The notes beneath the pieces are model-generated. The model searched no databases, had not been told where the DNA came from, and saw nothing but the letters and a program-made list of their open reading frames with translations. Below, one piece after another: positions 31,590 to 41,400 of a stretch of 49,937 nucleotides of DNA. Made by a program: the position numbers and the translations under genes. Location of the stretch: contig JBGQDM010000010.1 in the NCBI GenBank assembly GCA_041495845.1, positions 1-49,937 on the forward strand, read 5' to 3'. How positions within the stretch are numbered: position 1 is the stretch's first letter; every line of letters begins with the position of its first letter. The DNA is from JBGQDM01 sp041495845 (GTDB lineage Bacteria > Acidobacteriota > Terriglobia > Terriglobales > Acidobacteriaceae).

Positions 31590-33500
31590 TTACCGCGGCT
31601 GAGTCGCCGTGGGCCCGGTCAGAGGCGTCAGGATATCATCCAGGTAATCGGCGACGGATTGCTCTCGCTCCAGGTGGGGGTAAGCCGCTCCGCCGTGATA
31701 CTGGAGCTCATAATTTTCCAGCACGCCACTATTTGAAGCAAGGACAGAGATGGGCGCAGGGTTTGCTTTCGAATTCTGAACGGCTCGAGTCAAGTCATCC
31801 AGCGAAAACTGACGGCCGTTGACGGCTACGATCTTCATGTACGGGCTCAAGCCGCTGTCAGACGCGGGCATTCCCGGAGTGGCGTCCTGGATGTAGCCGT
31901 CGTTCTTTACGATCAGGCCAAGAGAAGAAGTGAAATCGCCCGCTCCGCCTTCTTGGCCGGCGACCACCATTTCGTTCGGTTCGTCGTTATAAACCAAGCG
32001 CCAGCCTCCCTCGGTGAGCCCACGAAAGGCCGGAGGAGGGTCCGTCGGATCGAGGCGCTCGCGGAAGAACGCGCGCCAGTCGTAGGGTGCGACTTGATTC
32101 AAGGCCAAGATGAGATCGTCAAATGTATAGGTTGAGATGACAGGCTTCCCGTCAGGTCCGCCAAAGAAATCGCGGCAAAAAGTATCGAGGGAGCGCCGGC
32201 CCTGGGTGAGCTTGCGAATGGTTACGTCAACTTCAAGCCACAGCAGGACGCTCTCGATATAGAAATCCGTACCCCTTCGATACGAGGTCCATTCGGACGG
32301 GGAGAAATAAAGTACCTGGGCCGCGAGGGAGGTGTTCTGGAGGGATCGCCAGTTGCGCCCGGCCCGGTGCTCCAGGGTGGAAGCGAGGGTGGCCAGGCTC
32401 TCCCGAGTCTGGGCGGGAGTCCAAAGACCGCTGCGGGCGGTGAGGACGGTGCCCAGGTAGGAAGTAAGTCCTTCATAGACCCACAGCAGGTCGCTCTTCA
32501 TCGGTTGCTGAAAGTCCGGAGTGGCCAGACCGACCGGACGCCGAAACTGCCCATTCCACGAGTGGGTAAACTCATGCGGAAAAAGCCCGGCTTCGAGCAA
32601 ACGCTTGCCCGGGTCGATGAAAGTGCGGGCGCCAACGCGGTCGTCGCTGCTCTCGTGATGCTCTTGCCCAAGCCCCATCACGTTATCGCTGATCGTAAGC
32701 AGAAAATGGTATTCACGGTAGTGGTGGGAACGGTAGAGTGCGGTCGCCTCCGCCACCAGTCGCTTGTAGCTGGCCATCAGATCCGGTGACAGGTCGAGCA
32801 GGGACGGAGTCTCCGCCAGCACGTCAAGTTCGTGCCGCAACTTACTCTCCGGCGTCAACTGGAACACCTTCATGTAGGGGCCGGACTGCACCGGAGAGTC
32901 AATCAGCAAATCGAGCGGCAAGGGCGCGAACGAAATCGTGTTCTCGTTCCGGTGGTCGAGGGGAAGCGCCGTGCTGAATTTCCAATCCGCGGGAAGTTTC
33001 AAGGTCGGGCTGAAGGTGAGCTCGGAAGCTGCGAATCCCGAAGGATAGAGCAGCACTTCGCTCCACATCAGGATCAGGAGCTTGGCTGCGCCGGAGGCGC
33101 TGAAATCAATCGCCGGTCCAGGCGCCGAGAGCAGGAAGTCAAAATCAACGGTCAGAGAGTCTGCGCCCGGGGGCACGTCAACGTGAAAGGCGTACATGTC
33201 GACTGCATCCTGCCGCCAGGGAATGCGTTTGCCGTTGGCCGAGAACTTCAGCCCGGCAAGATTTGAAATGGGGCCGTCGGGCGAGTGGTCCGCCGGCAGC
33301 CACTTGGGGTAGTAGAGCTTTAGCGGTCCGGGGGCCGCCGGAATTTCCAAATGCGAATGGAGCACTCGGCGCGCGGCCTGGGTCGCGTCAACGGAAATCT
33401 TAATGGGGCGAACCGGGGCTAGTTGAGCGTGGGCAAAAGCTGCGCTCAACACCATGCCGAAGAGCCACCACCTCTCCTTCTGGCTTCTCGTTCTGCTCAT
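31590..33500 (-). CDS. Secreted M61 family metallopeptidase with C-terminal PDZ domain
   Basis: A 636-aa protein with a signal peptide (ending AAFAHAQL). Residues ~30-250 are the beta-rich N-terminal M61 domain (HSHLEIPAAPGPLKLYYPKWLPADHSPDGPI). The catalytic zinc site HEFTH (H309, E310, H313) is complete, with E343 in WVYEGLTSYLG as third ligand, matching the glycyl-aminopeptidase family. Residues ~520-605 are a PDZ-like domain (LGLIVKNDGYIQDATPGMPASDSGLSPYMKIVAVNGRQF). It cleaves peptides with small N-terminal residues in known members. The gene starts 47 bases after the TonB receptor stop, so it is probably in the same transcript; receptor plus peptidase suggests peptide use. Confidence 0.92.
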   Translation of the reverse strand: MSRTRSQKERWWLFGMVLSAAFAHAQLAPVRPIKISVDATQAARRVLHSHLEIPAAPGPLKLYYPKWLPADHSPDGPISNLAGLKFSANGKRIPWRQDAVDMYAFHVDVPPGADSLTVDFDFLLSAPGPAIDFSASGAAKLLILMWSEVLLYPSGFAASELTFSPTLKLPADWKFSTALPLDHRNENTISFAPLPLDLLIDSPVQSGPYMKVFQLTPESKLRHELDVLAETPSLLDLSPDLMASYKRLVAEATALYRSHHYREYHFLLTISDNVMGLGQEHHESSDDRVGARTFIDPGKRLLEAGLFPHEFTHSWNGQFRRPVGLATPDFQQPMKSDLLWVYEGLTSYLGTVLTARSGLWTPAQTRESLATLASTLEHRAGRNWRSLQNTSLAAQVLYFSPSEWTSYRRGTDFYIESVLLWLEVDVTIRKLTQGRRSLDTFCRDFFGGPDGKPVISTYTFDDLILALNQVAPYDWRAFFRERLDPTDPPPAFRGLTEGGWRLVYNDEPNEMVVAGQEGGAGDFTSSLGLIVKNDGYIQDATPGMPASDSGLSPYMKIVAVNGRQFSLDDLTRAVQNSKANPAPISVLASNSGVLENYELQYHGGAAYPHLEREQSVADYLDDILTPLTGPTATQPR

Positions 33501-33547
33501 TACGCCCCCTGCTTCGACGCCCGCGTACTAGTGGAGCGGGGGAAAGC

Positions 33548-36500
33548 TCACCAGGTGAGTTTTCCGGAGAACTGGATGTTCCTTGGCCCACCCACACCAA
33601 AATGCGAATCAAAGCTGCCGTCATCCGCGGTGGCGGTAATGGTTGTGCTGAGATCCGGTGAGGGCTCGCCGAAGTTCGGGTGATTGAACGCGTTGAAGAA
33701 TCCCGTACGGAACTCGAAAGCAAACCGCTCGGTCAGCCTGAATGTGCGTTGAACATTGATGTCCCAGGCATTGAGGCCGGGCGCGACGATGGGGTTGCGC
33801 GGGCAATTTCCGAAGGTGCCTTGGGCGGGCAAAGCGAACGCTCCCGGCAACACATACGGCTGCGTCAAGTTATTCAGTTGGTAGCGAATGGGGCCAACGC
33901 AATCTGGGCGCTCGTGGAAACTATTCGTCCCGCTTTGGTCGGCAAAGGTTAATACCGGGGTGGACAGGCCGTCGCGTAACGATGTGGTTCCCGAAACCTG
34001 CCAGTGCCGCGATAGCGCGCCCAGCACCTTGCCCTGGGAAAGCGCGGGGATTGCATAGATGTAGGTGATCACCAGCGAGCGCCGTTGGTCGAATTCTGAA
34101 TTGCCGACGCTGCCTTTGAGGTTGCGCGAATCCTGCGGCACATATCCGCTGGTGCCGAAGAAATCGTTCACCTCGGAAGCGGTATCGATGTTGTGGGACC
34201 AGGTGAAGGAAATCTGCGTGGTCAGGCCATGAAAATCGGTGGAGCGCAAGGACGTCTGCAAGGAATGATAGTTCGCCCAGCCCACCGAGGCGATGGTGTT
34301 GATCTGCTGCAACGTTGGGAACCGCGCATTGAATGGGCGCCGCGACTGGGCAGTATTGGCGTCGCCCGGCGTCGGTTGATTGATATCGAGCACTTGGAGC
34401 AGGTGCGTGCTCTTGTTCCCGACGTACCCCACTTGCAGGACAAACTTGCTGCTGAGTTCCTGTTGCACGTTGAGGTTCCAGGTTTGTGTGTTCGGTGTTT
34501 TTTGATGCCGGTCGATGCTGTTGATATCGAACGGTGGTTGCGGGGACCCGGGAAAGATCGGCACATCCACGTCAAACGGAATGGGCGCCGGAGGCGTGAT
34601 CGTGAACCCTCCAACTGAACCAATCGGGTTTTGTGACAACCCCACGAAGTTGTTCAGTGGTGAAGTGTCGTAATAGATTCCATATCCGGCGCGTACGACG
34701 GTTTGGCGCCCCGGCAACAGCGCCACCGGAGGTTTCCATGCCAACCCGATTCTGGGGCCGAAACTCGTCTTGGGAGAGTCGTAGATACGATGGCCCGGCA
34801 GTTGCGATACCAAGGCTAGCCCCACCGTGGGGTCGAAAGCCGAGAACCGCCCACGCGACTCCTTCACCGGGCTCAGGTAATCGTAGCGAAGGCCGCCAAT
34901 CAAGGTCAGGCTGTTGGTCACCTTATAGGTGTCCATGAAGAAGCCGCTGATCACATTCTGTTCGATATTGGAGCGATCGCTCAGAACACGAGAGATGGTT
35001 GTCTTGTTGGAGCCAGGAGTGGGGAGCCCGGCGAGCAAGTCGACCAGACCGGCAATCGCACCCCGATGGAAAAATGGGCCGTTGGCATCGGGCCCTCCCA
35101 GCTGGGACCCGTCGAACGTCAACAGACCACGGCTACCGACGGTTGTGTAATTCGAATAGTTATGCAGATAGTTAAAACCGAACTTCATCGCGTGCGAGCC
35201 ACGAGTAACGCTCACGTCATCCGCAACCTGGAAGGAAGTTGCCACGCGTCCCCCAGCCCCGCCTTGCAGGCCCAGGTTGGCGAAGCGGCCGGGATCCGGG
35301 AAGTTGGGGTCGTCGTTTCGTCCTGAACCGATGTCAATCTCGGGAATGCCAAAGCTTTCGGGGCCGACACCGGTATTAAGCCCGACGGTGGCTGGATCCA
35401 CGTTAAAGTCGCGGCCCTTTTGAAACTGACTGAACCGGTTGTATCCCAGGCGAAGCGTGTTGATGAAGTTCGGTGAAAAGATGTGCACCTCGCTGATTGC
35501 GTAGTTCGCTACGCGCGTAGGCGTAACGCCGAACCACGGATTCAGTTGAGAACCGCCACCGGGACCCGTGCCGCCGCCTGGAAACTCGTCTTCTCCCCTG
35601 CCGTACAGATACCGGGTGGAGAGAGAATCCGTCCCCGAAACTCTGTGATCCAGCTTGATCACGAAACTATTGGGGGATTGCCGCCCTCGGTTATCCACCA
35701 CAAAGGGCCCCGAAAGACCCAGGCCCGAGTAGATGCCCAGAATGTTTAGCGCCAGTTGGTTGGGCTGGATGTTTTGGGTGGCGAGAAAGTCTTCCGCGGT
35801 TTGAATGTCAGCTGGCGTCGGGGCAGTACCTCTCAACGTGGTTCCCAACCGGAGTCGGCTGCCGTCATAGCCTCCAAAGAGGAACGTGCGGTTTCTGCCG
35901 TCGTAGACATGAGGGATATGGAGGGGGCCACCCGCCGAACCGCCAAACTCGTTCCACACGAAAGGCGCCTTCGGCTTGCCAGCCAAGTTTTCAAAGAAGT
36001 TCGCCGCGTCGAGCGCCGCGTCGCGATGGATCTCATATAGCGATCCATGAAACTGATTGGTTCCGCTTTTGATGGTGGCATTCATCACGCTGCCGGAGTT
36101 CTGCCCCAAGTCGGCTCCCGAGCCGGCGCTGGTCACAGTGACCTCTTGGACCGCATCGAGGGGCAGCCGCGTGGCTGCGGTTGCAGAATTACCGCCTTCG
36201 TTGATGGACGGCAAATACGTAGAGGGGTCAGTGTTGGACGCGCCATCGATATTGAAACCATTGGAACGGGCGCGCGACCCATTGATGGTGTACTGGGCAA
36301 ATGCGAAATTGCTGTTCTGGACTACCCCCGGCAGCGTCAGCGCTAGGCGCGTGAAGTCGCTGTTCCCAATCGGGAGTGCTTGCACCTGCTCTTCGGAAAG
36401 CAGGCCTCCCGCTGAATTTGTCTCCGTCTGAATCAGAGGGGGATCCGAGTTCACCACGATCTCAGTATTCACAGCCCCCACCTTCAGGACCGGGTTGAGC

Positions 36501-36826
36501 GTGTTCACCCTCCCTTCTGAAGCCCGGATGTCCTTCAGAACGGTGGTCTGAAACCCCGCCTTGCTTACGGTCAACTCGAAGGAACCCACGGCCAGTTCGG
36601 GAAAGTTGAAATCACCATTCTCGTCGGTCGTTACAATTCGTTCGAATCCGGTCGATGGGTTGGTCAGCTTGGCCGTCGCGCCCGCAACTGCGGCTCCCTG
36701 CGTATCGCTGACGCGGCCAGTGACGCGGCCGGGATAGAACTGGGCGAAGGAACTGGGGGCACTGCAAAGAACCAGAACCAGCCCAATCAGGCGGAGAAAA
36801 TTGTTGCGGGTCTGCGCGAGGATCAC
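33548..36826 (-). CDS. TonB-dependent receptor, Oar-like, with carboxypeptidase-regulatory-like domain (2)
   Basis: A 1,092-aa outer-membrane protein. GTG 36826 is chosen: GGGAGG lies 5 bases upstream and a signal peptide follows at once (NNFLRLIGLVLVLCSAPSSFAQ). A much longer frame to 37189 would overlap the divergent gene. Residues ~28-115 are the carboxypeptidase-regulatory-like domain (GRVTGRVSDTQGAAVAGATAKL, DENGDFNFPELAVGSFELTV). Then follow plug motifs (VQALPIGNSDFTRLALTLPGV, GFNIDGASN, EVTVTSAGSGADLGQNSGSV), and a barrel with FLFGGYDGSR, LIGGLRYDYL and FRTGFFNAFNHPNF. It ends QFSGKLTW, the terminal aromatic strand. Likely importer for the substrate handled by the M61 peptidase and amidohydrolase encoded nearby. 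Confidence 0.92.
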   Translation of the reverse strand: MILAQTRNNFLRLIGLVLVLCSAPSSFAQFYPGRVTGRVSDTQGAAVAGATAKLTNPSTGFERIVTTDENGDFNFPELAVGSFELTVSKAGFQTTVLKDIRASEGRVNTLNPVLKVGAVNTEIVVNSDPPLIQTETNSAGGLLSEEQVQALPIGNSDFTRLALTLPGVVQNSNFAFAQYTINGSRARSNGFNIDGASNTDPSTYLPSINEGGNSATAATRLPLDAVQEVTVTSAGSGADLGQNSGSVMNATIKSGTNQFHGSLYEIHRDAALDAANFFENLAGKPKAPFVWNEFGGSAGGPLHIPHVYDGRNRTFLFGGYDGSRLRLGTTLRGTAPTPADIQTAEDFLATQNIQPNQLALNILGIYSGLGLSGPFVVDNRGRQSPNSFVIKLDHRVSGTDSLSTRYLYGRGEDEFPGGGTGPGGGSQLNPWFGVTPTRVANYAISEVHIFSPNFINTLRLGYNRFSQFQKGRDFNVDPATVGLNTGVGPESFGIPEIDIGSGRNDDPNFPDPGRFANLGLQGGAGGRVATSFQVADDVSVTRGSHAMKFGFNYLHNYSNYTTVGSRGLLTFDGSQLGGPDANGPFFHRGAIAGLVDLLAGLPTPGSNKTTISRVLSDRSNIEQNVISGFFMDTYKVTNSLTLIGGLRYDYLSPVKESRGRFSAFDPTVGLALVSQLPGHRIYDSPKTSFGPRIGLAWKPPVALLPGRQTVVRAGYGIYYDTSPLNNFVGLSQNPIGSVGGFTITPPAPIPFDVDVPIFPGSPQPPFDINSIDRHQKTPNTQTWNLNVQQELSSKFVLQVGYVGNKSTHLLQVLDINQPTPGDANTAQSRRPFNARFPTLQQINTIASVGWANYHSLQTSLRSTDFHGLTTQISFTWSHNIDTASEVNDFFGTSGYVPQDSRNLKGSVGNSEFDQRRSLVITYIYAIPALSQGKVLGALSRHWQVSGTTSLRDGLSTPVLTFADQSGTNSFHERPDCVGPIRYQLNNLTQPYVLPGAFALPAQGTFGNCPRNPIVAPGLNAWDINVQRTFRLTERFAFEFRTGFFNAFNHPNFGEPSPDLSTTITATADDGSFDSHFGVGGPRNIQFSGKLTW

Positions 36827-36874
36827 GGCGACCTCCCTTGGGGATTGCGAGGTGCAAGCTACCGCAGAGCTGTT

Positions 36875-36906
36875 TGGTATGTCAAGAATAATCTTGTGAT
36901 ATACCA
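36875..36906. promoter_or_regulatory. Inverted pair of TGGTATRTCA boxes in the divergent control region
   Basis: TGGTATGTCA (36875-36884) and the inverse TGATATACCA (36897-36906), 12 bases apart. They lie between the divergent TonB receptor and amidohydrolase genes. GGTAT-type half-sites recall those of FCD-type GntR regulators, and such a regulator is encoded at the end of the left operon. The link is inferred. Confidence 0.55.
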
Positions 36907-36929
36907 TCGGTACACAATGCAGTCTGCCG

Positions 36930-36958
36930 TTGACATGCCGAAAGGGTTGGGATAACTT
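36930..36958 (+). promoter_or_regulatory. Possible promoter of the amidohydrolase operon
   Basis: A perfect TTGACA (36930-36935), a 17-bp spacer and TAACTT (36953-36958), or GATAAC (36951-36956) with a 15-bp spacer. It lies 24 bases after the paired boxes and 32 bases before the chosen GTG start. Confidence 0.4.
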
Positions 36959-36989
36959 CTCTGCCGACGCCAGAGTAGGGGATGCGATC

Positions 36990-38399
36990 GTGGCAGAAGC
37001 ACGGGTACCCGCAAATCGTAGCCTGCCTCCGGTTTTCCCGGAAAAGATCAACGGCAGCGTTGGCCCGCCGCGCGCTCGAGTTCTGGCCTTTTGGCCGCGC
37101 CTGGCTGCTCTGACCCTGATCTTCGCCGCTCCAGCGCTGCTGGCGCAGGCGCCCACGGCGAACTCCGTCACGGTGATCCATGCGGACAAGCTGTTTGACT
37201 CGGTCTCGGGCCGGCTGCTGGACCATCCAGTCGTTGTGATTGCCGGAAATCATGTCGAGTCCGTCGGCACCGGCAATCTGGAACCGCCGGCCGGGGCGCG
37301 CGTGATTGAGTTGCCCGGCGCGACACTGTTGCCGGGGTTCATCGATGTGCATACGCACCTCACGGGAGACCCGGGCAGCAGCGGGTACGAATCACTCGGC
37401 GTGTCGATTCCACGCTCCGCGCTGACCGGCGCCAAGAATGCGCGCATCACGCTGCTGGCCGGCTTCACCACCGTCCGCAACGTGGGAGCGGAGGGTTATT
37501 CCGATGTGGCTTTGCGCGACGCCATCAACGCGGGCGACATTATCGGCCCGCGCATGCAGGTTTCCGGCCCTCCCCTGGGCATCAGCGGCGGACACTGTGA
37601 CAGCAGTCTGCTGGCTCCCGAGTTCCACTTCGCCGCCGAAGGAGTCGCCGACGGCGTCGAAGCGGTGATGCACCGGGTGCGGGAGGAGATCAAGTACGGG
37701 GCGGATGTGATCAAGTTCTGCGCCTCGGGAGGCGTCTTCTCCAAAGGCGATAACCCATTGCTTGAGCAGTACAGCCCGGCGGAAATGCAGGCTCTGATCA
37801 CCGAGGCACACCGTCTGGGGAGAAAAGTTGCGACCCATGCTCACTCCGCTCTGGCCATTAAGGATGCGGTGCGGGCGGGCGTCGATTCCATCGAGCATGG
37901 AATCTTCCTGGACGAGGAGGGGATCGCGCTGATGAAAGCGCACGGCACATTCCTGGTGCCAACTTCTTATCCGCTCTTCTGGTTTGAAGAGAACGCCCCG
38001 GCGCTGCACATGCCACCCTGGGTGATGGAAAAGGCCGCGATCATCATTCCGGCCGCCAAGAAAAACATGGCGGTGGCCTTTCGCAGTGGAGTTCGAGTCG
38101 CGCTGGGGACCGACGCGGGCGTGTATCCGCACGGGCAGAACGGCGGAGAATTCTGGTCGATGGTGGAGCTCGGACTACCGCCGGTACAGGCTCTGCAGGC
38201 AGGCACGACGAATGCGGCTGAATTAATGGGATGGTCGGATCGGGTGGGCGAGATCCGCAAGGGGATGCTGGCTGACATCGTCGCCGTGAAAGGGAATCCG
38301 GTAAGCGATGTACGTTTGCTGCAACATGTTCAGTTCGTGATGAAAGACGGAGTGGTCTACAAAGACGAGATTTCAGCAGCGGCGGTTGGGGCGAAGTAA
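36990..38399 (+). CDS. Secreted metal-dependent amidohydrolase (prolidase/imidazolonepropionase-like)
   Basis: A 469-aa protein. The start is uncertain: GTG 36990 has a GTAGGGG-type site upstream, but its N-terminus runs ~33 residues before a hydrophobic export segment (WPRLAALTLIFAAPALLAQ). Binuclear amidohydrolase residues are all present: HTH (H121, H123) in DVHTHLTGD, bridging K242 in VIKFCASGG, H283 in ATHAHSA, H303 in SIEHGIFLD, and D375 in LGTDAGVYPHG. The N-terminal beta-sandwich (VIHADKLFDSVSGRLLDHPVVVIAGN) and the C-terminal return (ADIVAVKGNPVSDV) fit. Related enzymes hydrolyse dipeptides with C-terminal Pro, Arg or Lys, or cyclic amides. With the neighbouring receptors and M61 peptidase, a peptide-type substrate is likely but not proven. 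Confidence 0.88.
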   Translation: MAEARVPANRSLPPVFPEKINGSVGPPRARVLAFWPRLAALTLIFAAPALLAQAPTANSVTVIHADKLFDSVSGRLLDHPVVVIAGNHVESVGTGNLEPPAGARVIELPGATLLPGFIDVHTHLTGDPGSSGYESLGVSIPRSALTGAKNARITLLAGFTTVRNVGAEGYSDVALRDAINAGDIIGPRMQVSGPPLGISGGHCDSSLLAPEFHFAAEGVADGVEAVMHRVREEIKYGADVIKFCASGGVFSKGDNPLLEQYSPAEMQALITEAHRLGRKVATHAHSALAIKDAVRAGVDSIEHGIFLDEEGIALMKAHGTFLVPTSYPLFWFEENAPALHMPPWVMEKAAIIIPAAKKNMAVAFRSGVRVALGTDAGVYPHGQNGGEFWSMVELGLPPVQALQAGTTNAAELMGWSDRVGEIRKGMLADIVAVKGNPVSDVRLLQHVQFVMKDGVVYKDEISAAAVGAK

Positions 38400-38447
38400 T
38401 CGCAGGCGAATGCCGCATTGGGACACGATGCGCTTATAGGGGGGCTT

Positions 38448-41400
38448 ATGCGGGGAGAGAGAATCGGTCGGCTGGGGTTGTGCATTCTGGTGGTGCTCAC
38501 ATCCGTGGTTTTCACGGTCGCGCAGACGACGCAGGGTGGAATCGTAGGCACGGTGCGGGACCAGAAGGGTGCCGAGATTGCGGGAGCCAAGATCACGGTG
38601 ACCAACCCCGCCACCGGCTTACAGCGCGACATTACGACGGCTGGGAATGGGTTGTTCCGCATCCTGGCTCTCCCCAGCGGGGTTTACGAAGTCAAGGCCG
38701 AAGCCCAGGGATTTGCGACTGCCTCGCTGAAGGCCCTCGAAGTCGGCGTCGATCAGGTTCGCACCCTCGATCTTGTGCTGCGGGTCAGCGGCCAGATGGA
38801 GGTCATCGAGGTGCAGGCGGACGCAGCCTTGACGCAGACGGAAAGCTCGCGCGTGGGCGAGATCATTGACAACCGCAAGGTGCAAGATTTGCCGCTGAAC
38901 GGCCGCGACTTTGCCCAGCTGGCGCGGCTCAATCCGGGAGTTGCAGTTTCCGGTGGGGGTGGAGGCCAGCAGGGTGGCGAAGGCAACGTCTCTGGCTTTT
39001 CGTCCAACGGGCAGCGGGCCACGTCGAACAACTTCCTGGTGGATGGGGTCGACAACAACAATTATTTTGCCGGGGAAGCGGCCCAGTTGCCTTCCATTGA
39101 TTCCATCCAGGAGTTCGAGGTCCAGACCAACACCTTCGCCGCCGAGTACGGACGCAATACCGGTTCGGTCGTCAATCTGGTGACGAAGTCGGGCACCAAT
39201 CAATTGCACGGCTCGCTGTACGAGTTTTTCCGCAACGACGTGCTGGATGCGCGCAACTATTTCAACAAGGAACCGTTTCCAAAGTCCGGGTTGCACCTCA
39301 ATCAGTTTGGCGGCACCTTTGGCGGGCCGATTGTGAAGAACAAGACGTTCTTCTTCATGAACTACGAAGGCTTCCGCCGCAGTGCCGGAATTACCCGCAT
39401 CACCAACGTGCCCACCGACGTACAGCGCCAGGGCAATTTTATTTTTACGGATCCGGAGACCCAGCAGCAGACTCCGATTACCGTTCCCGTGACTCCGGTT
39501 TCCGCTCAGATCTTCGCCACCTTGTTCCCGGAACCCAATCTGACCGACCCGCAGGGAAACTTCATTTCCTCGCCGTCGCAGAGTGATGGTACCGACCAGT
39601 TTTTGGTGAAGGTGGACCATCGGCTCCGTACGTCCGACAATTTCTCGGCGCGTTACAGCCGGACGCGGGCTGACATTTTCTTTCCCTTCACGCCGGGGCA
39701 AAGTGGAACCAACGTTCCCGGCTACGGAGTGAATAACAACGGGACCAACCATCTGGTGGCAATTTCGTACACGCGGGTGCTCACTCCGAGAACGCTCAAC
39801 GAGGCCCGCTTCGGATTTACGCGTACGAACGTCAGGGTAGTGACCGAGCTCGGCCCGCAAGCCGAAACCTTCAACTTCAATACGGGCTGGCCCGCAGGCT
39901 CTCCACTGAGCCTGGGCAACATTCCGCAGCTGGCCTTCTCTGGAGGCTTTGTCTCGGGGAGCGCGGCGGTGACCAATCTGGGCGGAGCGATTGATCAGCC
40001 CAATCGGACCGCCAACAACACGTATCAGTGGGTGGAAAATCTTTCGCACACCACGGCCCGCCACAACTTCAAAGTGGGAGCTGATATTCGCTACACCCAG
40101 CTGAACCGGCTCTACGATCTGGCGTTCAGCGGGCAACTCGCGTTCAGCGGCGCCGGCAACGCCGCCGGCCCCGACGGCGAAAATGTTCCCAACGCGCTGG
40201 TTGATTTTGCTCTGGGCATTTCCAGCGGAGCCCTGCAATTCGTCGGTGACTCGCACCGCAACTTCCGCAGCACCAGCTACGGGTTCTTCGGGCAGGACAC
40301 CTTTAAGCTGCGGCACAACCTGACACTGAACTATGGCTTGCGCTACGAATTGAATACCGTATTGCATGAAGCGCACGGCCGGTTGAGCAGTTTCCGGCCG
40401 CAAAACTTCACCCAGTTTCTCGATCCCAGGGACCCCACCATCCAAAGCAACCTCGATGCCTTGCGCGCCTCGGGTGTCGTGTTGCAGTCGGATGTGGGTT
40501 CGATCTACGATCCCGACCACAACAACTTTGCGCCCCGCGTCGGTCTGGCCTGGGACATGTTCAGCAACGGCAAGACGGTACTGCGGACGGGATACGGCAT
40601 GTTCTACGAGACCATCATCGGGAACATTCCGGGCAACGTCATGCTCAACCCGCCGTTCCTGCCCGACTTCTTCAACCCCTTCCCCGATCTGAACTTCCCG
40701 GACCAGATTTTCGGGCCCTCTGCTTTTCCCGTGCTCACCGTCACCCAGCAGCATCTGATGACGCCATACGCACAGCACTACAACCTTCTGCTGCAACAGG
40801 AATTGCCGTCGCGCACGCTGCTGGAGGTTGGCTATGTCGGAACTACCGGTACCAAGTTGCCGCGCTTCCGGCAGATGAATCAGGCGTTCATCACGGTGCC
40901 GCAACTTCTGGCGCTTTCCCCGGATCTGGAACAGCGTCTCCTTATCATGGGTCTACCGCCGGGCGCTGCGAAATTTCTTGCCGACAACATCGCTAGCGAC
41001 CCCAGCACCATTCCATTCATCCCCAGCATCGCCAGAACGCCGTTCTTCGGCTACGCCCAACTCTTTCAGGCTGAGGACACCATCAGCTCGAATTACAACA
41101 GCCTGCAAGTGAAACTGGACAAGCGCTTCTCGCACGGGTTCTCGTCCTTGGTGGCGTATACGTGGTCCCATTCCATCGACGGCGCCTCGGTCTTTTTCGG
41201 TTCGGGGGCGAACGGCACCACGATCTTTCCGCAAGACAACTACAACCTGCAAGCTGAACGAGGAAAATCCGACTTTGACATTCGTCACCGCTTGAGTTGG
41301 AGCTTCCTGTACGAGATTCCCGCGCCGCACAAGATCCCCAAGGCGCTGGGAACGGGCTGGCAACTGGGCGGCATTTTGAGCCTGCAGACCGGACAGCCCT

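Noticed and set aside
33548..37189. A longer frame for TonB-like receptor 2, starting at 37189
   Set aside because: The extra 121 residues are not signal-like and overlap the divergent amidohydrolase gene. GTG 36826 has a good ribosome binding site followed directly by a signal peptide.
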